Of a DNA stretch of 64,000 nucleotides, positions 45,880-55,939 are shown one piece after another (positions within the stretch are counted from its first letter, which is position 1; every line of letters starts with the position of its first letter). The notes under the pieces were generated by a model. The model searched no databases. It worked only from the letters and a program-made list of their open reading frames with translations, and had not been told where the DNA came from. Source of the DNA: Xanthomonas arboricola pv. populi (GTDB lineage: Bacteria; Pseudomonadota; Gammaproteobacteria; Xanthomonadales; Xanthomonadaceae). Made by a program: the position numbers and the translations under genes. The stretch lies in contig NZ_MDEB01000003.1 in the NCBI RefSeq assembly GCF_002939945.1, positions 314,547-378,546 on the forward strand, written 5' to 3'.

Positions 45880-46890
45880 ATGGCAACAACCATCTACGAC
45901 ATCGCAAAGCACGTCGGCGTCACCGCCGGCACGGTGTCGCGGGCGCTTTCCCGGCCGGAAAAGGTCTTGCCGGCCACGCGCACGCGCATCGAGCAGGCCG
46001 CCGCCGCGCTGGGCTATGTCCCCAACACGGTGGCCAGGACGCTCAAGACCCAGCGCAGCGGCAAGCTCCTGGTCACCGTCCCGGACATCGCCAATCCGTT
46101 CTTCGCCCAGATCCTGCAGGGCGCGGAGGATGCGGCGCAGGCCGTCGGCTACGCCGTCCTGCTGGGTGATACCCAGCACCAGCCCGATCGCGAGGAGCGC
46201 TACGCGCAGATGCTCCGACGTAACGAGGCAGACGGCCTGATCGTGCTGGGGCACGGCCTCCCGCCGACGGCGCGTGAGATCGTCAAGCAGCTAGGCGCCG
46301 CCGCGCCGGTGGTCAACGGATGCGAGTTCGACCCGGCGCTGGGCATCCCCAGCGTCCACATCGACAACGCAGCCGCCGCGCGCGCCATGATGGAACACCT
46401 GTATGGACTGGGGCACGAGCGGGTCGCCGTGGTGGGCGGCCCGCCCGGCAATCCGCTGCACCAGCAACGACTGGAAGGGGCCCGGGCTTCCGGCAAGGCA
46501 CGCGGCCGTCTGCGCAAACTGACCGTCGTACCGGGCGACTTCTCCGTAGAATCCGGCCATGCGGCTGCGATGGCGCTATTGGCCGGTGCGCCCGCGCCGA
46601 CCGCGATCTTCTGCTTCAGCGATCAAATGGCGCTGGGCGCCCTGGCCGCCTGCCGGGACCTGGGCATCCGCGTGCCGGATGACCTGTCCATTGCCGGCTT
46701 CGACGACCTGGCGTCGTCGAGTTACCTCACGCCGCCATTGACGACCATCCGGCAACCCATGCGAGAGATCGGTGTCCGCGCGGTCAACCTGCTGCTCGCC
46801 ATCATCGAAAGGATGGACGTGCCGCTTCATCAGACGCTGGATTTCAGCTTGATGTTGCGTGGATCCACTGCTGCACCCAGGGGTAGGTGA
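45880..46890 (+). CDS. LacI family transcriptional regulator
   Basis: 336 residues from the ATG at 45880 (MATTIYDIAKHVGVTAGTVSRALS), which starts the helix-turn-helix directly; the frame upstream adds 11 unsupported residues. The hinge (NTVARTLKTQRSGKL) and a periplasmic-binding-like ligand domain follow (VTVPDIANPFFAQILQGAED, GLGHERVAVVGGP, the ICFSD-like FCFSDQMALGALAACRDLG, and SIAGFDDLASSSYLTPPLTTI). It should repress the adjacent divergent sugar cluster and release it with an imported sugar or intermediate. It has an AAGAAGAACCAAGG leader. Confidence 0.94.
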   Translation: MATTIYDIAKHVGVTAGTVSRALSRPEKVLPATRTRIEQAAAALGYVPNTVARTLKTQRSGKLLVTVPDIANPFFAQILQGAEDAAQAVGYAVLLGDTQHQPDREERYAQMLRRNEADGLIVLGHGLPPTAREIVKQLGAAAPVVNGCEFDPALGIPSVHIDNAAAARAMMEHLYGLGHERVAVVGGPPGNPLHQQRLEGARASGKARGRLRKLTVVPGDFSVESGHAAAMALLAGAPAPTAIFCFSDQMALGALAACRDLGIRVPDDLSIAGFDDLASSSYLTPPLTTIRQPMREIGVRAVNLLLAIIERMDVPLHQTLDFSLMLRGSTAAPRGR

Positions 46891-47253
46891 CGGCAGGCGT
46901 GGGGGCAACCGGGACTGTTGGCGCAGTTTCCGAAGGGACTCTGCTTCCATCAGCTTTCTTGACCGATTTTTTCCAGGATTCGGTTGATGTCCCAGCCGTC
47001 GGCGAGTTACGCACCCCTTGGGGTCACGCCATTTAGGCGTTCTAGGCCACTTGCTCGGGCGTCCGGTAGATGTGCACAACCGGTCTGATCGGCAGCCAGC
47101 CTGTTTGTCATTCAGAAGGCCGCATCGCGCGGGCCTTCTGCTTGCTGGCCACTGATTGCATCGACGCAAGCCGGGTTCTTCCGAAGCTCCCTGGACGCGC
47201 AGGTTGACTTGGCCGGTGCGACGGCGCCACTCACCAATCTCGACCAAGCGTGG
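46891..47253. other. gene-free spacer after the LacI regulator
   Basis: About 360 bp without a recognisable gene; a minus-strand frame crosses it (encoding a basic Arg-rich product) but no family or start signal supports it. The sequence near 46970-47100 is lower in GC and may be degraded mobile DNA. A palindromic repeat begins right after. Confidence 0.5.
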
Positions 47254-47380
47254 CTGACAACCCCTCGCGCGCAATCGTCAGGTGGGTGCGAACGCCGCGC
47301 AGGAATGGTGCATGCCCGGCACATGCCGATTCCGAGCGTGGGTCGCACCCGTCCGGCGTTGAGCGCAGTCGTGTTGTCCG
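47254..47380. repeat. 130-bp palindromic element, diverged copy 2
   Basis: Aligns by eye along its length with the better-kept copy at 55940-56071, in the same orientation. It shares ATCGTCAGGTG, the ACATGCCGATTCCGAGCG core and GCAGTCGTGTTGTCC at the right end. Terminal repeats are worn (CTGACAAC and GTTGTCCG). It ends 6 bp before the diguanylate cyclase stop codon. Confidence 0.75.
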
Positions 47381-47385
47381 CTGCG

Positions 47386-48870
47386 CTACGCCGACGTCCT
47401 GTCCCGGCCATTTTGCTTGGCGCGATAAAGCGCCGAGTCGGCGTCGTGCACGAAGGCATCCGGGCTGCGTGGCGCCTGGCCCGGTTCGAACGTCGCTGCG
47501 CCGGCGCTGACGGTGACGTGCGCGCTGGTCGGGCTGGACAGGTGCATCAGGCCGAGCCCGGCGACGGCGCTGCGGACCGCGTCGGCCAGCCGTAGTGCGC
47601 CGGCGGCATCTGTCTGCGGCAGGATCATGCCGAACTCTTCGCCGCCGTAGCGCGCGGCAATGTCTTCGCTGCGCCGTGAGCAGCCGGCAATCGCGCCCGC
47701 GATCAGGCGCAGGCAGGCATCGCCATTTACATGGCCGTAGGTGTCGTTGTAGAGCTTGAAATGATCGACATCGATTATCAGCACCGACAATGGCGCTTGT
47801 CGATGTACAGCCTGCTGCAGGGCGCGCGCGAGCCGGTGATCGAACGCGCGCCGGTTTGCAATGCCTGTGAGCGCATCTATCCAGGCTTCGGAGCTGAGTT
47901 TTTCCTCGTTGCGATGCATGCGGCGCAATTGCAGATCCAGCCAGATGCCGACGCCCAACAGCAACACACATCCCAATGTGGCGATCACGATCCGCTGGCG
48001 CGCGGATTGCCGCCAATTGGCCAACGCGTCATCAACCGAGACGCCTGTCAATACGGTCAATGGATACGCCTGCGCTGGCGCGAAACTGGAAATGCGCTCC
48101 ACGCCATCGATCGGCGAACGATAGGTGGCAGTGCCGTGCCTGCGCGCGCGCATGGTGATGTAGATCGAGGTGCCGGCGATCGAGGTGCCGATCACGCCCG
48201 GTTTGTCGGGCCGGCGCACCAGCACGATGCCATCGTCATTGGTCATGCCGATGGTGCCGTTCGGGCCGACCTCGAAGGTGCTGTAGTAGTTCTGGAAGTA
48301 CTTCAGTTGCAGCGTGACCAGGACAACGCCGGCAAATTCGCCGCGGGGGGTGTTGAGGCGCCGGCTCAACGTGAGCACCCAACTGCCATCGGAGCGGCTC
48401 TGTACCGGCGGTCCGACCAGCGATAAGGCGTCGCGATGGTCGCGGTGATATTTGAAATAGGCGCGATCGGCGTTGTTGTGCTTCCTGGGCGTACTGTCCA
48501 GTGACGAACTCACCCAGCTGCCGTCTGCCGCATAGATGAAGATGCCATGCAGCCGGTCCGAGCGACGCGCCTCATGCACCAGAAAGTCATGCATGACCAG
48601 TCGCGCACTGGCCGAGCCCTGGTCGTGCTCCACCCGTGACACCAACCCCGACAGCACGGCATCGGCGATCGTCAGGGTGTCGCTGGCATGCTGCGCCAGC
48701 GAATTGGCGAGGTTCAACGATTGCGCCTCGGCGGTACTCAGCGCGCTCGCGCGTTCTTCGTGGATGGACCAGTACTCCGACCCAAGCAGCAGCAAGCAAG
48801 AAATGCCCAGCACAAAGTGCAACGCAATGCGTTGTGCACGTTGCCGCCGCCGCTTGGTGGTCGATGTCAC
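47386..48870 (-). CDS. membrane diguanylate cyclase with periplasmic sensor domain
   Basis: 494 residues from a GTG at 48868-48870 (VTSTTKRRR), preferred because a basic start and membrane helix (HFVLGISCLLLLGSEYW) follow; the open frame runs further upstream without a good start. A periplasmic dCache-like domain of about 260 residues is closed by a second helix (VIATLGCVLLLGVGIWL). The GGDEF domain reads RYGGEEFGMIL with a proper GGEEF active site, and an RSED inhibition site lies five residues before it, so product feedback is expected. It should make cyclic-di-GMP in response to an external signal. No partner gene is adjacent. Confidence 0.93.
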   Translation of the reverse strand: MTSTTKRRRQRAQRIALHFVLGISCLLLLGSEYWSIHEERASALSTAEAQSLNLANSLAQHASDTLTIADAVLSGLVSRVEHDQGSASARLVMHDFLVHEARRSDRLHGIFIYAADGSWVSSSLDSTPRKHNNADRAYFKYHRDHRDALSLVGPPVQSRSDGSWVLTLSRRLNTPRGEFAGVVLVTLQLKYFQNYYSTFEVGPNGTIGMTNDDGIVLVRRPDKPGVIGTSIAGTSIYITMRARRHGTATYRSPIDGVERISSFAPAQAYPLTVLTGVSVDDALANWRQSARQRIVIATLGCVLLLGVGIWLDLQLRRMHRNEEKLSSEAWIDALTGIANRRAFDHRLARALQQAVHRQAPLSVLIIDVDHFKLYNDTYGHVNGDACLRLIAGAIAGCSRRSEDIAARYGGEEFGMILPQTDAAGALRLADAVRSAVAGLGLMHLSSPTSAHVTVSAGAATFEPGQAPRSPDAFVHDADSALYRAKQNGRDRTSA

Positions 48871-49163
48871 GGAAGTTACCTGTCTGGATAGCAGGAAACT
48901 GCAATTGCTGTGCCAGCCTAGCTGTTGGCGTCGCGTGGAGTCGTTTGCACCCTTGGCGCAATGCCGATCTGTGATTGATGCCTCAGGCGCTGCGCGGCAG
49001 CTCACCTGACTTGCGACGGCGCCGCTGTCCAGCCTGCTGTTGCCACCGTACCTGACGATAAGACGAAACCCGACAGTCGACAGCAGAGCCCAAAGCCAGC
49101 TCGACTGCATGCGTATAACGCTCGGCGTGTTATCCCGAACGCCGATCACAGCAAGGAGCTCCC

Positions 49164-50171
49164 ATGCGCGCCATCCGTTTAGCTCATCCTGCAGGCTTGA
49201 ACGCATTACACGCTGTTGCGCTGCCCGACCCCGGGCAGCCGGCACGCGGTCAGATCAGAGTGCGGCTGCACGCCAGCTCGTTGAATTTCCATGACCTTGG
49301 CGTGGTGTCGGGGCAGATGCCGACCGCTGACGGCCGCATCCCCATGTCCGATGGTGCCGGTGTGGTCGAAGCAATCGGGCCTGAGGTGGATGAATTCGCC
49401 GTCGGCGACCATGTGGTGTCCACCTTCTTCCCCGAGTGGCTGGATGGCGAGCCGCTGCACGCCGGCTTTGCCGCCACGCCCGGCGATGGTGTGGACGGGT
49501 ATGCACGCTCTGCGGTCGTGGCCGCCGCGCACGCGTTCACGCACGCCCCGGCCGGTTACAGCCACGCCGAAGCGGCGACCTTGACCACGGCCGGCGTCAC
49601 GGCATGGCGCGCCCTGGTGGTCAATGGCGGACTCAAGGCCGGCGATAGCGTGCTGGTGCTCGGCACCGGCGGTGTGTCGATCTTTGCATTGCAGTTTGCC
49701 AAGGCGATGGGTGCCACCGTCATTGCGACATCGTCGTCCGACGAAAAATTGGACAGGGCGCGCGCGTTGGGCGCAGACCACGTCATCAACTATCGACAGC
49801 ATGCCGGGTGGTCGGCGCAGGTGCTGGAGATCACCAACGGGCGTGGCGTGGATCACGTGGTCGAGGTCGGTGGGCCGGGCACGTTGGCGCAATCGATCCG
49901 CGCTGCGCGGGTGGGCGGGCATATCGCCTTGATCGGCGTATTGACCGGTGCAGCGGGTCCTGTGCCGACCGCCGCAATGATGGGCCGACAGCAGCGCCTG
50001 CAAGGGCTGGTGGTCGGCAGCCGCATGCATCAGCAGCAGCTGGTGCGTGCACTGGATGCGTTGTCGCTGCGTCCGGTGATCGATCGCGCTTTCGCGCTCG
50101 ACGATATCGCCGACGCTTTCGCGCTGCAGCAGGCAGGTGGCCACCTGGGCAAGATCGTGCTGGAATTCTAG
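49164..50171 (+). CDS. MDR-family NAD(P)-dependent alcohol dehydrogenase / quinone oxidoreductase
   Basis: 335 residues of the medium-chain dehydrogenase superfamily. A GroES-like fold (about 1-130, with SSLNFHDLGVVSGQMP and PMSDGAGVVEAIG) is joined to a Rossmann fold with VLVLGTGGVSIFALQFAKA. The catalytic zinc Cys and the four structural zinc Cys are lacking, so it belongs to the zinc-less branch near quinone or acyl-CoA reductases. Substrate is unknown. The ATG follows AAGGAG with good spacing. A diverged palindromic repeat follows 6 bp after the stop. Confidence 0.92.
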   Translation: MRAIRLAHPAGLNALHAVALPDPGQPARGQIRVRLHASSLNFHDLGVVSGQMPTADGRIPMSDGAGVVEAIGPEVDEFAVGDHVVSTFFPEWLDGEPLHAGFAATPGDGVDGYARSAVVAAAHAFTHAPAGYSHAEAATLTTAGVTAWRALVVNGGLKAGDSVLVLGTGGVSIFALQFAKAMGATVIATSSSDEKLDRARALGADHVINYRQHAGWSAQVLEITNGRGVDHVVEVGGPGTLAQSIRAARVGGHIALIGVLTGAAGPVPTAAMMGRQQRLQGLVVGSRMHQQQLVRALDALSLRPVIDRAFALDDIADAFALQQAGGHLGKIVLEF

Positions 50172-50177
50172 AAGCGG

Positions 50178-50306
50178 CGGACAAAACTGCTGCGCTTACC
50201 GTCAGGCGGGCGCGGCCGCTGCGTTGAATCGGCATGCACCACTCGGATACTCCGTTCCTCTATGCTGTCCACGCCCGGCTGACGGCTGCTCGCTAAGCGT
50301 CGGTAG
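50178..50306. repeat. 130-bp palindromic element, diverged copy 3 (inverted)
   Basis: Aligns with the reverse complement of the copy at 55940-56071: CGGACAAAACTG at the left end, GAATCGGCATG-CACCACTCGGATACTCCG in the middle, GCTCGCTAAGCGTCGGTAG at the right end. It starts 6 bp after the alcohol dehydrogenase stop. Confidence 0.75.
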
Positions 50307-50750
50307 CCGCGCCAGCTTGATCGGTCGCATCCGGATGTTCTCGACGCAGTGCACCCGGATGCGCCGGACGATCATGGTGAAGCATAGACACGAAAGCGAG
50401 CGTGCCGCGGAGATGCACTGATCGTCTTCGCCCACGCAGCTGACAGGAATGAGGTCATCCCTTTCAGCGCGTAGAAACATGTCCGGTTACTGCAGAAGCT
50501 GCGCCGCGCCGCTCGCGCTGTTTGGGCGCATCGATGCGCTAGCAGGCGTGCAACGCATTCCAACAAGGATGAGCGCGTTTCTAGGCGCATGCAGTCCATG
50601 CCGCTGATGCGTGCCTGGAGCGGCTCTGGACTCGGGCCATACCGCCGATTGGCGCCCGCCCACACTCGCCGCATGCTCACGCGATTGTGACCGGCTGCGC
50701 TGCACATTATTTAATAAATGTATAAGCCAGCATTGTTGGAGATGCCAGCC
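50307..50750. other. gene-free region upstream of paoA
   Basis: About 440 bp with no convincing gene. The right end (50705-50725) is an A/T-rich patch, TATTTAATAAATGTATAAG, that likely holds the paoABCD promoter (TATAAG as a -10 element). Small frames on the minus strand lack support. Confidence 0.55.
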
Positions 50751-51401
50751 ATGAGAGATATCAAGATGACCCGTCGCGAGGTACTGGTCGCTGGCACGGC
50801 GTCGGCAGCCAGCGTTGCCGCAGGTCAGTCGATGGCCACGGCTGCCGCCAATGCGATGTCGCAGCGGCAGGCAGTCGAGCCTGCCAATGCATCGAGCCAG
50901 GTTGCGTTCGAAGTCAACGGCAAGCCGGTGACGCTGACGATGGACAATCGCACCACCTTGCTGGATGCCTTGCGCGAACACCTGCATCTGACCGGTACCA
51001 AGAAAGGCTGCGACCACGGCCAATGCGGTGCCTGTACCGTGATCGTCGATGGGCAGCGGATGAATTCGTGCCTGTCGCTGGCGGTGATGCATCAAGGCGG
51101 CAAGATCACCACCATCGAAGGCCTCGGCACGCCGGATAAACTGCATCCGATGCAGGCGGCCTTCGTCAAGCACGATGGGTACCAGTGCGGCTATTGCACG
51201 CCCGGGCAGATCTGTTCGGCGGTGGCGGTACTGGACGAAGTCAAGCGCGGCATTCCCAGCCATGTCACCGAAGATCTGACCGGCAAGACCAGGCTCACCA
51301 CGCCGGAATTGCAGGAGCGGATGAGCGGCAACATCTGCCGCTGCGGTGCGTATTCGAACATCGTCGATGCGATCAATGACGTTGCCGGAGCGCGCGCATG
51401 A
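50751..51401 (+). CDS. paoA: periplasmic aldehyde oxidoreductase iron-sulfur subunit PaoA
   Basis: 216 residues from the ATG at 50751, which has a GGAGA ribosome-binding site 8 bp upstream; ATGs at 50718 and 50742 would lengthen the leader. A Tat signal with twin Arg (TRREVLVAG) lies at residues 7-15, so the folded complex is exported with it. The two 2Fe-2S domains show [11 protein letters not shown] plus a later Cys in MNSC, and the all-helical part [12 protein letters not shown] with [10 protein letters not shown]. It is the electron-transfer subunit of the PaoABC molybdenum enzyme that oxidises aromatic and aliphatic aldehydes in the periplasm. Confidence 0.94.
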   Translation: MRDIKMTRREVLVAGTASAASVAAGQSMATAAANAMSQRQAVEPANASSQVAFEVNGKPVTLTMDNRTTLLDALREHLHLTGTKKGCDHGQCGACTVIVDGQRMNSCLSLAVMHQGGKITTIEGLGTPDKLHPMQAAFVKHDGYQCGYCTPGQICSAVAVLDEVKRGIPSHVTEDLTGKTRLTTPELQERMSGNICRCGAYSNIVDAINDVAGARA

Positions 51402-52348
51402 AGGCGTTCAGTTACGAGCGCGCTACCTCGCCCGCCGATGCCGCGGCCAAGGCGGCGCGCCAGCCGGGTGCCAAATTCATTGCAGGCGGCACGAATCTGC
51501 TCGATCTGATGAAGCTGCAGATCGAAACGCCCTCGCACCTGATCGACGTCAACGGGCTGCGCCTGGATTCCATCGAGGAAACGCCGGACGGCGGCCTGCG
51601 CATCGGCGCCCTGGTGCGCAATACCGATCTGGCGGCCGATGCCCGCGTGCGGCGGGATTACGCCGTGCTGTCGCGGGCATTGCTGGCGGGTGCCTCGGGG
51701 CAGTTGCGCAATCGCGCCACCACGGCGGGCAACTTGCTGCAACGCACGCGTTGCCCGTATTTCTACGACACCAATCAGCCGTGCAACAAGCGCCTGCCGG
51801 GCAGCGGCTGCGCGGCCATCGGTGGGTTCAACCGGCAGTTGGCGGTGATCGGTGTGAGCGAGGAGTGCATCGCGACCCATCCCAGCGATATGGCCATTGC
51901 CATGCGCGTCCTCGATGCGGTGGTCGAAACGGTGCGTCCGGATGGGCAGACGCGCGCGGTGCCGTTGTCCGAGTTCTATCGTGCGCCCGGCGAGACGCCG
52001 CACCTGGAAACCGTACTGGAACGCGGCGAACTGATCACGGCAGTGAGCCTGCCCAAGCCGCTCGGTGGCACGCATGTCTACCGCAAGGTACGCGACCGGG
52101 CGTCGTACGCATTCGCGCTGGTGTCGGTTGCGGCGGTCTTGCAACGCGATGGAAGCGTGCGTGTCGGCGTCGGCGGTGTCGCCCACAAGCCGTGGCGCAG
52201 CGAGGCGGCCGAAGCGCAGTCGCACCAGGGCGCGCGTGCAATCGCCTCCGTGCTGCTCGATGGCGCACAGCCCACCGAACACAACGCCTTCAAGCTGCCG
52301 CTGGTTGAGCGCACCTTGACCGCGATCCTGGCCGACACGAGGGCCTGA
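51398..52348 (+). CDS. paoB: periplasmic aldehyde oxidoreductase FAD subunit PaoB
   Basis: 316 residues, close to E. coli PaoB (318). The FAD-binding fold opens with [15 protein letters not shown] Cys-rich loop, [20 protein letters not shown] then SGCAAIGG, is the extra 4Fe-4S site that marks PaoB-type subunits. It has no signal of its own and travels with PaoA through the Tat pathway. It overlaps paoA by 4 bp and is followed by paoC after 1 bp. The complex passes electrons from the Mo site through Fe-S clusters to FAD. Confidence 0.95.
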   Translation: MKAFSYERATSPADAAAKAARQPGAKFIAGGTNLLDLMKLQIETPSHLIDVNGLRLDSIEETPDGGLRIGALVRNTDLAADARVRRDYAVLSRALLAGASGQLRNRATTAGNLLQRTRCPYFYDTNQPCNKRLPGSGCAAIGGFNRQLAVIGVSEECIATHPSDMAIAMRVLDAVVETVRPDGQTRAVPLSEFYRAPGETPHLETVLERGELITAVSLPKPLGGTHVYRKVRDRASYAFALVSVAAVLQRDGSVRVGVGGVAHKPWRSEAAEAQSHQGARAIASVLLDGAQPTEHNAFKLPLVERTLTAILADTRA

Positions 52349-52349
52349 C

Positions 52350-54557
52350 ATGAAATTCGACACTCCCGCCAGTACCAACCCCATCGACCAGCTCAAGGTC
52401 GTCGGCAAGCCGGTCGATCGTATCGACGGTCCGCTCAAGACCACCGGGCAGGCGCCGTATGCGTACGAGCATCACGACCTGCCTGGACGTGCCGCCTATG
52501 GCCATGTCGTTGGCGCCGGCATCTCCAAGGGAAGCATTCGCAGCATCGATCTGAGCGCTGCGCGCACTGCGCCGGGCGTGCTCGGCATCGTCACCGCGCA
52601 GAATGCAGGCAAGTTGCAGAAAGGCAAATACAACACCGCCAAATTGCTGGGTGGCCCGGAGATCCAGCATTATCACCAGGCCATTGCGGTGGTGGTTGCC
52701 GAGACCTTCGAGCAGGCACGTGCGGCAGGCCAGCTGATCAAGGTCGACTACGGTCGCCATGTCGGCGCCTACGATCTGGAAAAGGCTTGCGATGGCGCCA
52801 AGGTCACCAAGGAGGGGGGGGCGCCGAACAGTGCGGTCGGCAATTTCGATAGCGCCTTCGCGGCCGCGCCGGTGCAGCTGGATGCCGAATACACCACGCC
52901 CGACCATTCGCACGCGATGATGGAGCCGCATGCGTCGATCGCGATGTGGGAAGGCGACAAGCTGAGCGTGTGGACCTCCAATCAGATGATCGAGTGGAGC
53001 GCGGGCGATCTGGCCAAGACGCTCGGTATCCCGCGCGAAAACGTGCGTCTGATGTCGCCGTATATCGGCGGCGGCTTCGGCGGCAAACTGTTCCTGCGTG
53101 CCGATGCAGTGCTCGCCGCGCTGGCCGCGCGCCAGGTCGGACGCCCGGTCAAGGTGATGCTGCCGCGGCCGCTGATCTTCAACAACACCACGCACCGCCC
53201 GGCTACCGTGCAGCGCATCCGCATCGGTGCGCAGCGCGATGGCAGGATCACCGCGATTGCGCACGAGAGCTGGTCCGGCGACTTGCCCGAGGGCGGGCCG
53301 GAAATCGCGGCCGCGCAGACCCAGTTGCTGTATGCAGGTGCCAACCGGCTGATTTCCACGCGCCTTGCCGTGCTCGATCTGCCCGAAGGCAATGCGATGC
53401 GTGCGCCAGGCGAAGCGCCGGGCTTGATGGCATTGGAAGTGGCCATGGACGAGATGGCCGAGAAGCTGGACATGGATCCGGTCAAGTTCCGTATCGTCAA
53501 CGACACCCAGGTGGACCCGGAGAACCCGCAGCGCCCGTTCTCGCAGCGTCAGTTGGTCAAGTGCCTGGAAGATGGGGCAGAGCGTTTCGACTGGTCCAAG
53601 CGCAAGCCCAAGCCGGCCAGCACCCGCGATGGTCGCTGGTTGGTCGGCATGGGCGTGGCGGCCGCATTCCGCAATGCGCCGGTAATGACGTCCGGTGCGC
53701 GCATGCGGCTGGAGCAGGGCGGTCGCGTGGTGGTGGAAACCGACATGACCGATATCGGCACCGGCTCCTACACCATCATTGCGCAGACCGCCGCAGAAAT
53801 GATGGGTGTGCCGCTGGACTGGGTGGACGTGCGTCTGGGCGATTCCAGCTTTCCTGCGTCGGCCGGTTCGGGCGGCCAGTGGGGTGCGAACAGTTCCACT
53901 GCCGGTGTGTATGCCGCGGCGGTGAAGCTGCGCGACGCCGTGGCCAAGCAGCTGGGGATGGACCCGGCCAAGGCCGAGTTCGTCGACAGCCATGTGCGTG
54001 CCGGTGGCAAGCGCATCGCGCTGGGTGATGCGGCCGCCAATGGTGCGTTGGTGGTGGAAGACAAGATCGAGTTCGGCGATCTTTCCAAGACGCATCAGCT
54101 GTCCACCTTCGGCGCGCACTTCGTCGAGGTCGGCGTGGATATCGCCACTGCCGAAGTGCGTATCCGCCGCATGCTCGCTGTGTGCGCGGCCGGACGCATC
54201 CTCAACCCCAAGTCTGCGCGCAGCCAGGTCATCGGCGGCATGACCATGGGCGCGGGTGCGGCCTTGATGGAGGAGTTGGCGGTCGACAAGCGGCTGGGCT
54301 TCTTCGTCAATCACGACCTGGCCGGTTACGAAGTGCCGGTGCATGCGGACATCCCGCATCAGGAAGTGATCTTTCTCGAAGAGAGCGACCCGATGTCGTC
54401 GCCGATGAAGGCCAAGGGCGTCGGCGAGCTGGGCATCTGCGGGGTGGCGGCGGCGATCGCCAATGCGGTCTACAACGCCGCCGGTGTGCGCGTACGCGAT
54501 TACCCGGTGACGCTGGACAAGCTGCTTCCGCATCTGCCCGAGTTGCTGCGCGCGTGA
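52350..54557 (+). CDS. paoC: periplasmic aldehyde oxidoreductase molybdenum subunit PaoC
   Basis: 735 residues, near E. coli PaoC (732). It binds molybdopterin cytosine dinucleotide and carries the active site. Blocks: PYIGGGFGGKLFLRADAV, the catalytic Glu in KAKGVGELGICGV near the C-terminus, MRAPGEAPGLMALEVAMDE, and GAGAALMEELAVDKR. It accepts a wide range of aldehydes, and in a plant pathogen would detoxify host aromatic aldehydes (inference). It overlaps the XdhC-type chaperone gene by 4 bp. No internal defect is seen. Confidence 0.96.
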   Translation: MKFDTPASTNPIDQLKVVGKPVDRIDGPLKTTGQAPYAYEHHDLPGRAAYGHVVGAGISKGSIRSIDLSAARTAPGVLGIVTAQNAGKLQKGKYNTAKLLGGPEIQHYHQAIAVVVAETFEQARAAGQLIKVDYGRHVGAYDLEKACDGAKVTKEGGAPNSAVGNFDSAFAAAPVQLDAEYTTPDHSHAMMEPHASIAMWEGDKLSVWTSNQMIEWSAGDLAKTLGIPRENVRLMSPYIGGGFGGKLFLRADAVLAALAARQVGRPVKVMLPRPLIFNNTTHRPATVQRIRIGAQRDGRITAIAHESWSGDLPEGGPEIAAAQTQLLYAGANRLISTRLAVLDLPEGNAMRAPGEAPGLMALEVAMDEMAEKLDMDPVKFRIVNDTQVDPENPQRPFSQRQLVKCLEDGAERFDWSKRKPKPASTRDGRWLVGMGVAAAFRNAPVMTSGARMRLEQGGRVVVETDMTDIGTGSYTIIAQTAAEMMGVPLDWVDVRLGDSSFPASAGSGGQWGANSSTAGVYAAAVKLRDAVAKQLGMDPAKAEFVDSHVRAGGKRIALGDAAANGALVVEDKIEFGDLSKTHQLSTFGAHFVEVGVDIATAEVRIRRMLAVCAAGRILNPKSARSQVIGGMTMGAGAALMEELAVDKRLGFFVNHDLAGYEVPVHADIPHQEVIFLEESDPMSSPMKAKGVGELGICGVAAAIANAVYNAAGVRVRDYPVTLDKLLPHLPELLRA

Positions 54558-55570
54558 GTGCGGTAGTGGCCCCGGTCACACATGCGGCGGCGGCCGAGCC
54601 GGCATGGCCGGCATGGCCGATCTATGCCCTGCACGATGACCTGCTGCCCACGCTGACCGCCTGGCATCGGGCGGGGCAGCGTGTGGCGATCGCCACACTG
54701 ATCGACGTGCAAGGCTCCTCGCCGCGGCCGTTGGGGAGCGAGATGGCCATCAGCGCCGACGGCCGGGTTGCCGGCTATGTCTCGGGCGGGTGCGTGGAGG
54801 CGGCAGTGGCGCACGACGCCATCGCCGCCTTGCGCGACGGCACGCCACGCTGGCTGGACTATGGCGAAGGCAGCGAGGTGCTGGACATCCAGCTCAGCTG
54901 CGGTGGCCGTATCGGCGTGCTGGTCTGGCCGGTACCGGACCTGGGCGAGCATCTGGCGCGCTGGCGCAATGCGCGCCAGCATCGTCGCCCGTTTCATGTC
55001 GCATTGGATCGGATCACTGGCGCAGTCCGTTACCCGGTCAGCACGCAGGATCTGCGTCCCGACGAATTCCTGCGCACGCATCGTCCCCCGTTGCGGCTGG
55101 TGTTGGTCGGTGCCGATCCTGCAGTGCTGGTGCTGGTGTCGCTCGCCAGCCAGATGGGCATCGAGGTCCGTGTGCTGCGGCCGCATGGCCCAAGCGAACC
55201 GCCACCCGGACTAACCGCAGACCATTACGATCGTCGTGCGTTGGGCGAAGCCTTGCAAGATTTGCATCTGGACGCGGACACTGCGCTGTACAGCCTCGCG
55301 CACGACGGCGACAGCGATCTGCAGGTCGCCTGTCGGGGGCTTGCCTCCCGGGTCGCCTGCATCGGCATTCTTGGCAGTCGCCAGAAACGTGAGCTACGCA
55401 TGCAGGCGCTGCGTGCGCTCGGGCATGACGATGCCGCCCTGGCCAGATTGCGGCTGCCTGCGGGCTGGCGCATGGGGCGCTCCTCACCGCATACGATTGC
55501 GCTGGGCATCATTGCCGAAGCCACCCAGGCGGTCGCCGATGGGCAGGCCGCTGCTGCGTTGGCTCGCTAA
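54554..55570 (+). CDS. paoD: XdhC/PaoD-type molybdenum cofactor insertion chaperone
   Basis: 338 residues from a GTG start at 54554 inside the paoC stop codon (GTGA overlap), which fits tight coupling. XdhC/CoxI features are IATLIDVQGSSPRPLGSEMAI, GYVSGGCVEAAVAHDA, and a C-terminal Rossmann-like part with LVLVGADPAVLVL and CIGILGSRQKRELRMQAL. PaoD-type chaperones bind the molybdenum cytosine dinucleotide cofactor and hand it to PaoC in the cytoplasm before Tat export. The gene is the last of the pao operon. Confidence 0.92.
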   Translation: MSAVVAPVTHAAAAEPAWPAWPIYALHDDLLPTLTAWHRAGQRVAIATLIDVQGSSPRPLGSEMAISADGRVAGYVSGGCVEAAVAHDAIAALRDGTPRWLDYGEGSEVLDIQLSCGGRIGVLVWPVPDLGEHLARWRNARQHRRPFHVALDRITGAVRYPVSTQDLRPDEFLRTHRPPLRLVLVGADPAVLVLVSLASQMGIEVRVLRPHGPSEPPPGLTADHYDRRALGEALQDLHLDADTALYSLAHDGDSDLQVACRGLASRVACIGILGSRQKRELRMQALRALGHDDAALARLRLPAGWRMGRSSPHTIALGIIAEATQAVADGQAAAALAR

Positions 55571-55939
55571 CGCTGTCGCTGCCAGACGAGCGGGCAGGGA
55601 GGCGCCAAGCGCGCATCCGCATTTACTTCGATGTGCAGTTGCCGATAGCGTTGGCGTGTTGCTGGTAGCCGACCCTTTCTGATGCTGTAGCGGCGTTGTG
55701 ACAATAAGCTGATTTTGATATGCCTCTTTTGGTATGTATTTACTGCGTGCATCTTGCGGTCGCCAGTAACTGCGCCATCCAACGTTGACAATCGGTCGCT
55801 GCCATTTTTATCGCAGCGCCATCGCGGCGTTGCGTCTCCCTTCGTCATGCCGAGGTGGAAACGCAACGCACGCCGGTCGACTGGCAGATGTAGGCGAGCG
55901 GCATTGGCCGGAGCCGGCGAATGCGCTGCATTTAGAGCT
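55571..55939. other. AT-richer gene-free region downstream of the pao operon
   Basis: About 370 bp. A local A/T-rich stretch around 55690-55760 contrasts with the surrounding GC. A minus-strand frame covers it but is not recognised and lacks a ribosome-binding site. A palindromic repeat follows at 55940; the mixture suggests remnants of mobile DNA. Confidence 0.5.

Noticed and set aside
46891-47274. Possible transposase remnant on the minus strand
   Set aside because: The product is Arg-rich without a recognised catalytic motif; I could not tie it to any IS family.
52290-54533. 747-codon minus-strand frame opposite paoC
   Set aside because: Antisense shadow of paoC with His/Arg/Gly-rich composition and no domain.
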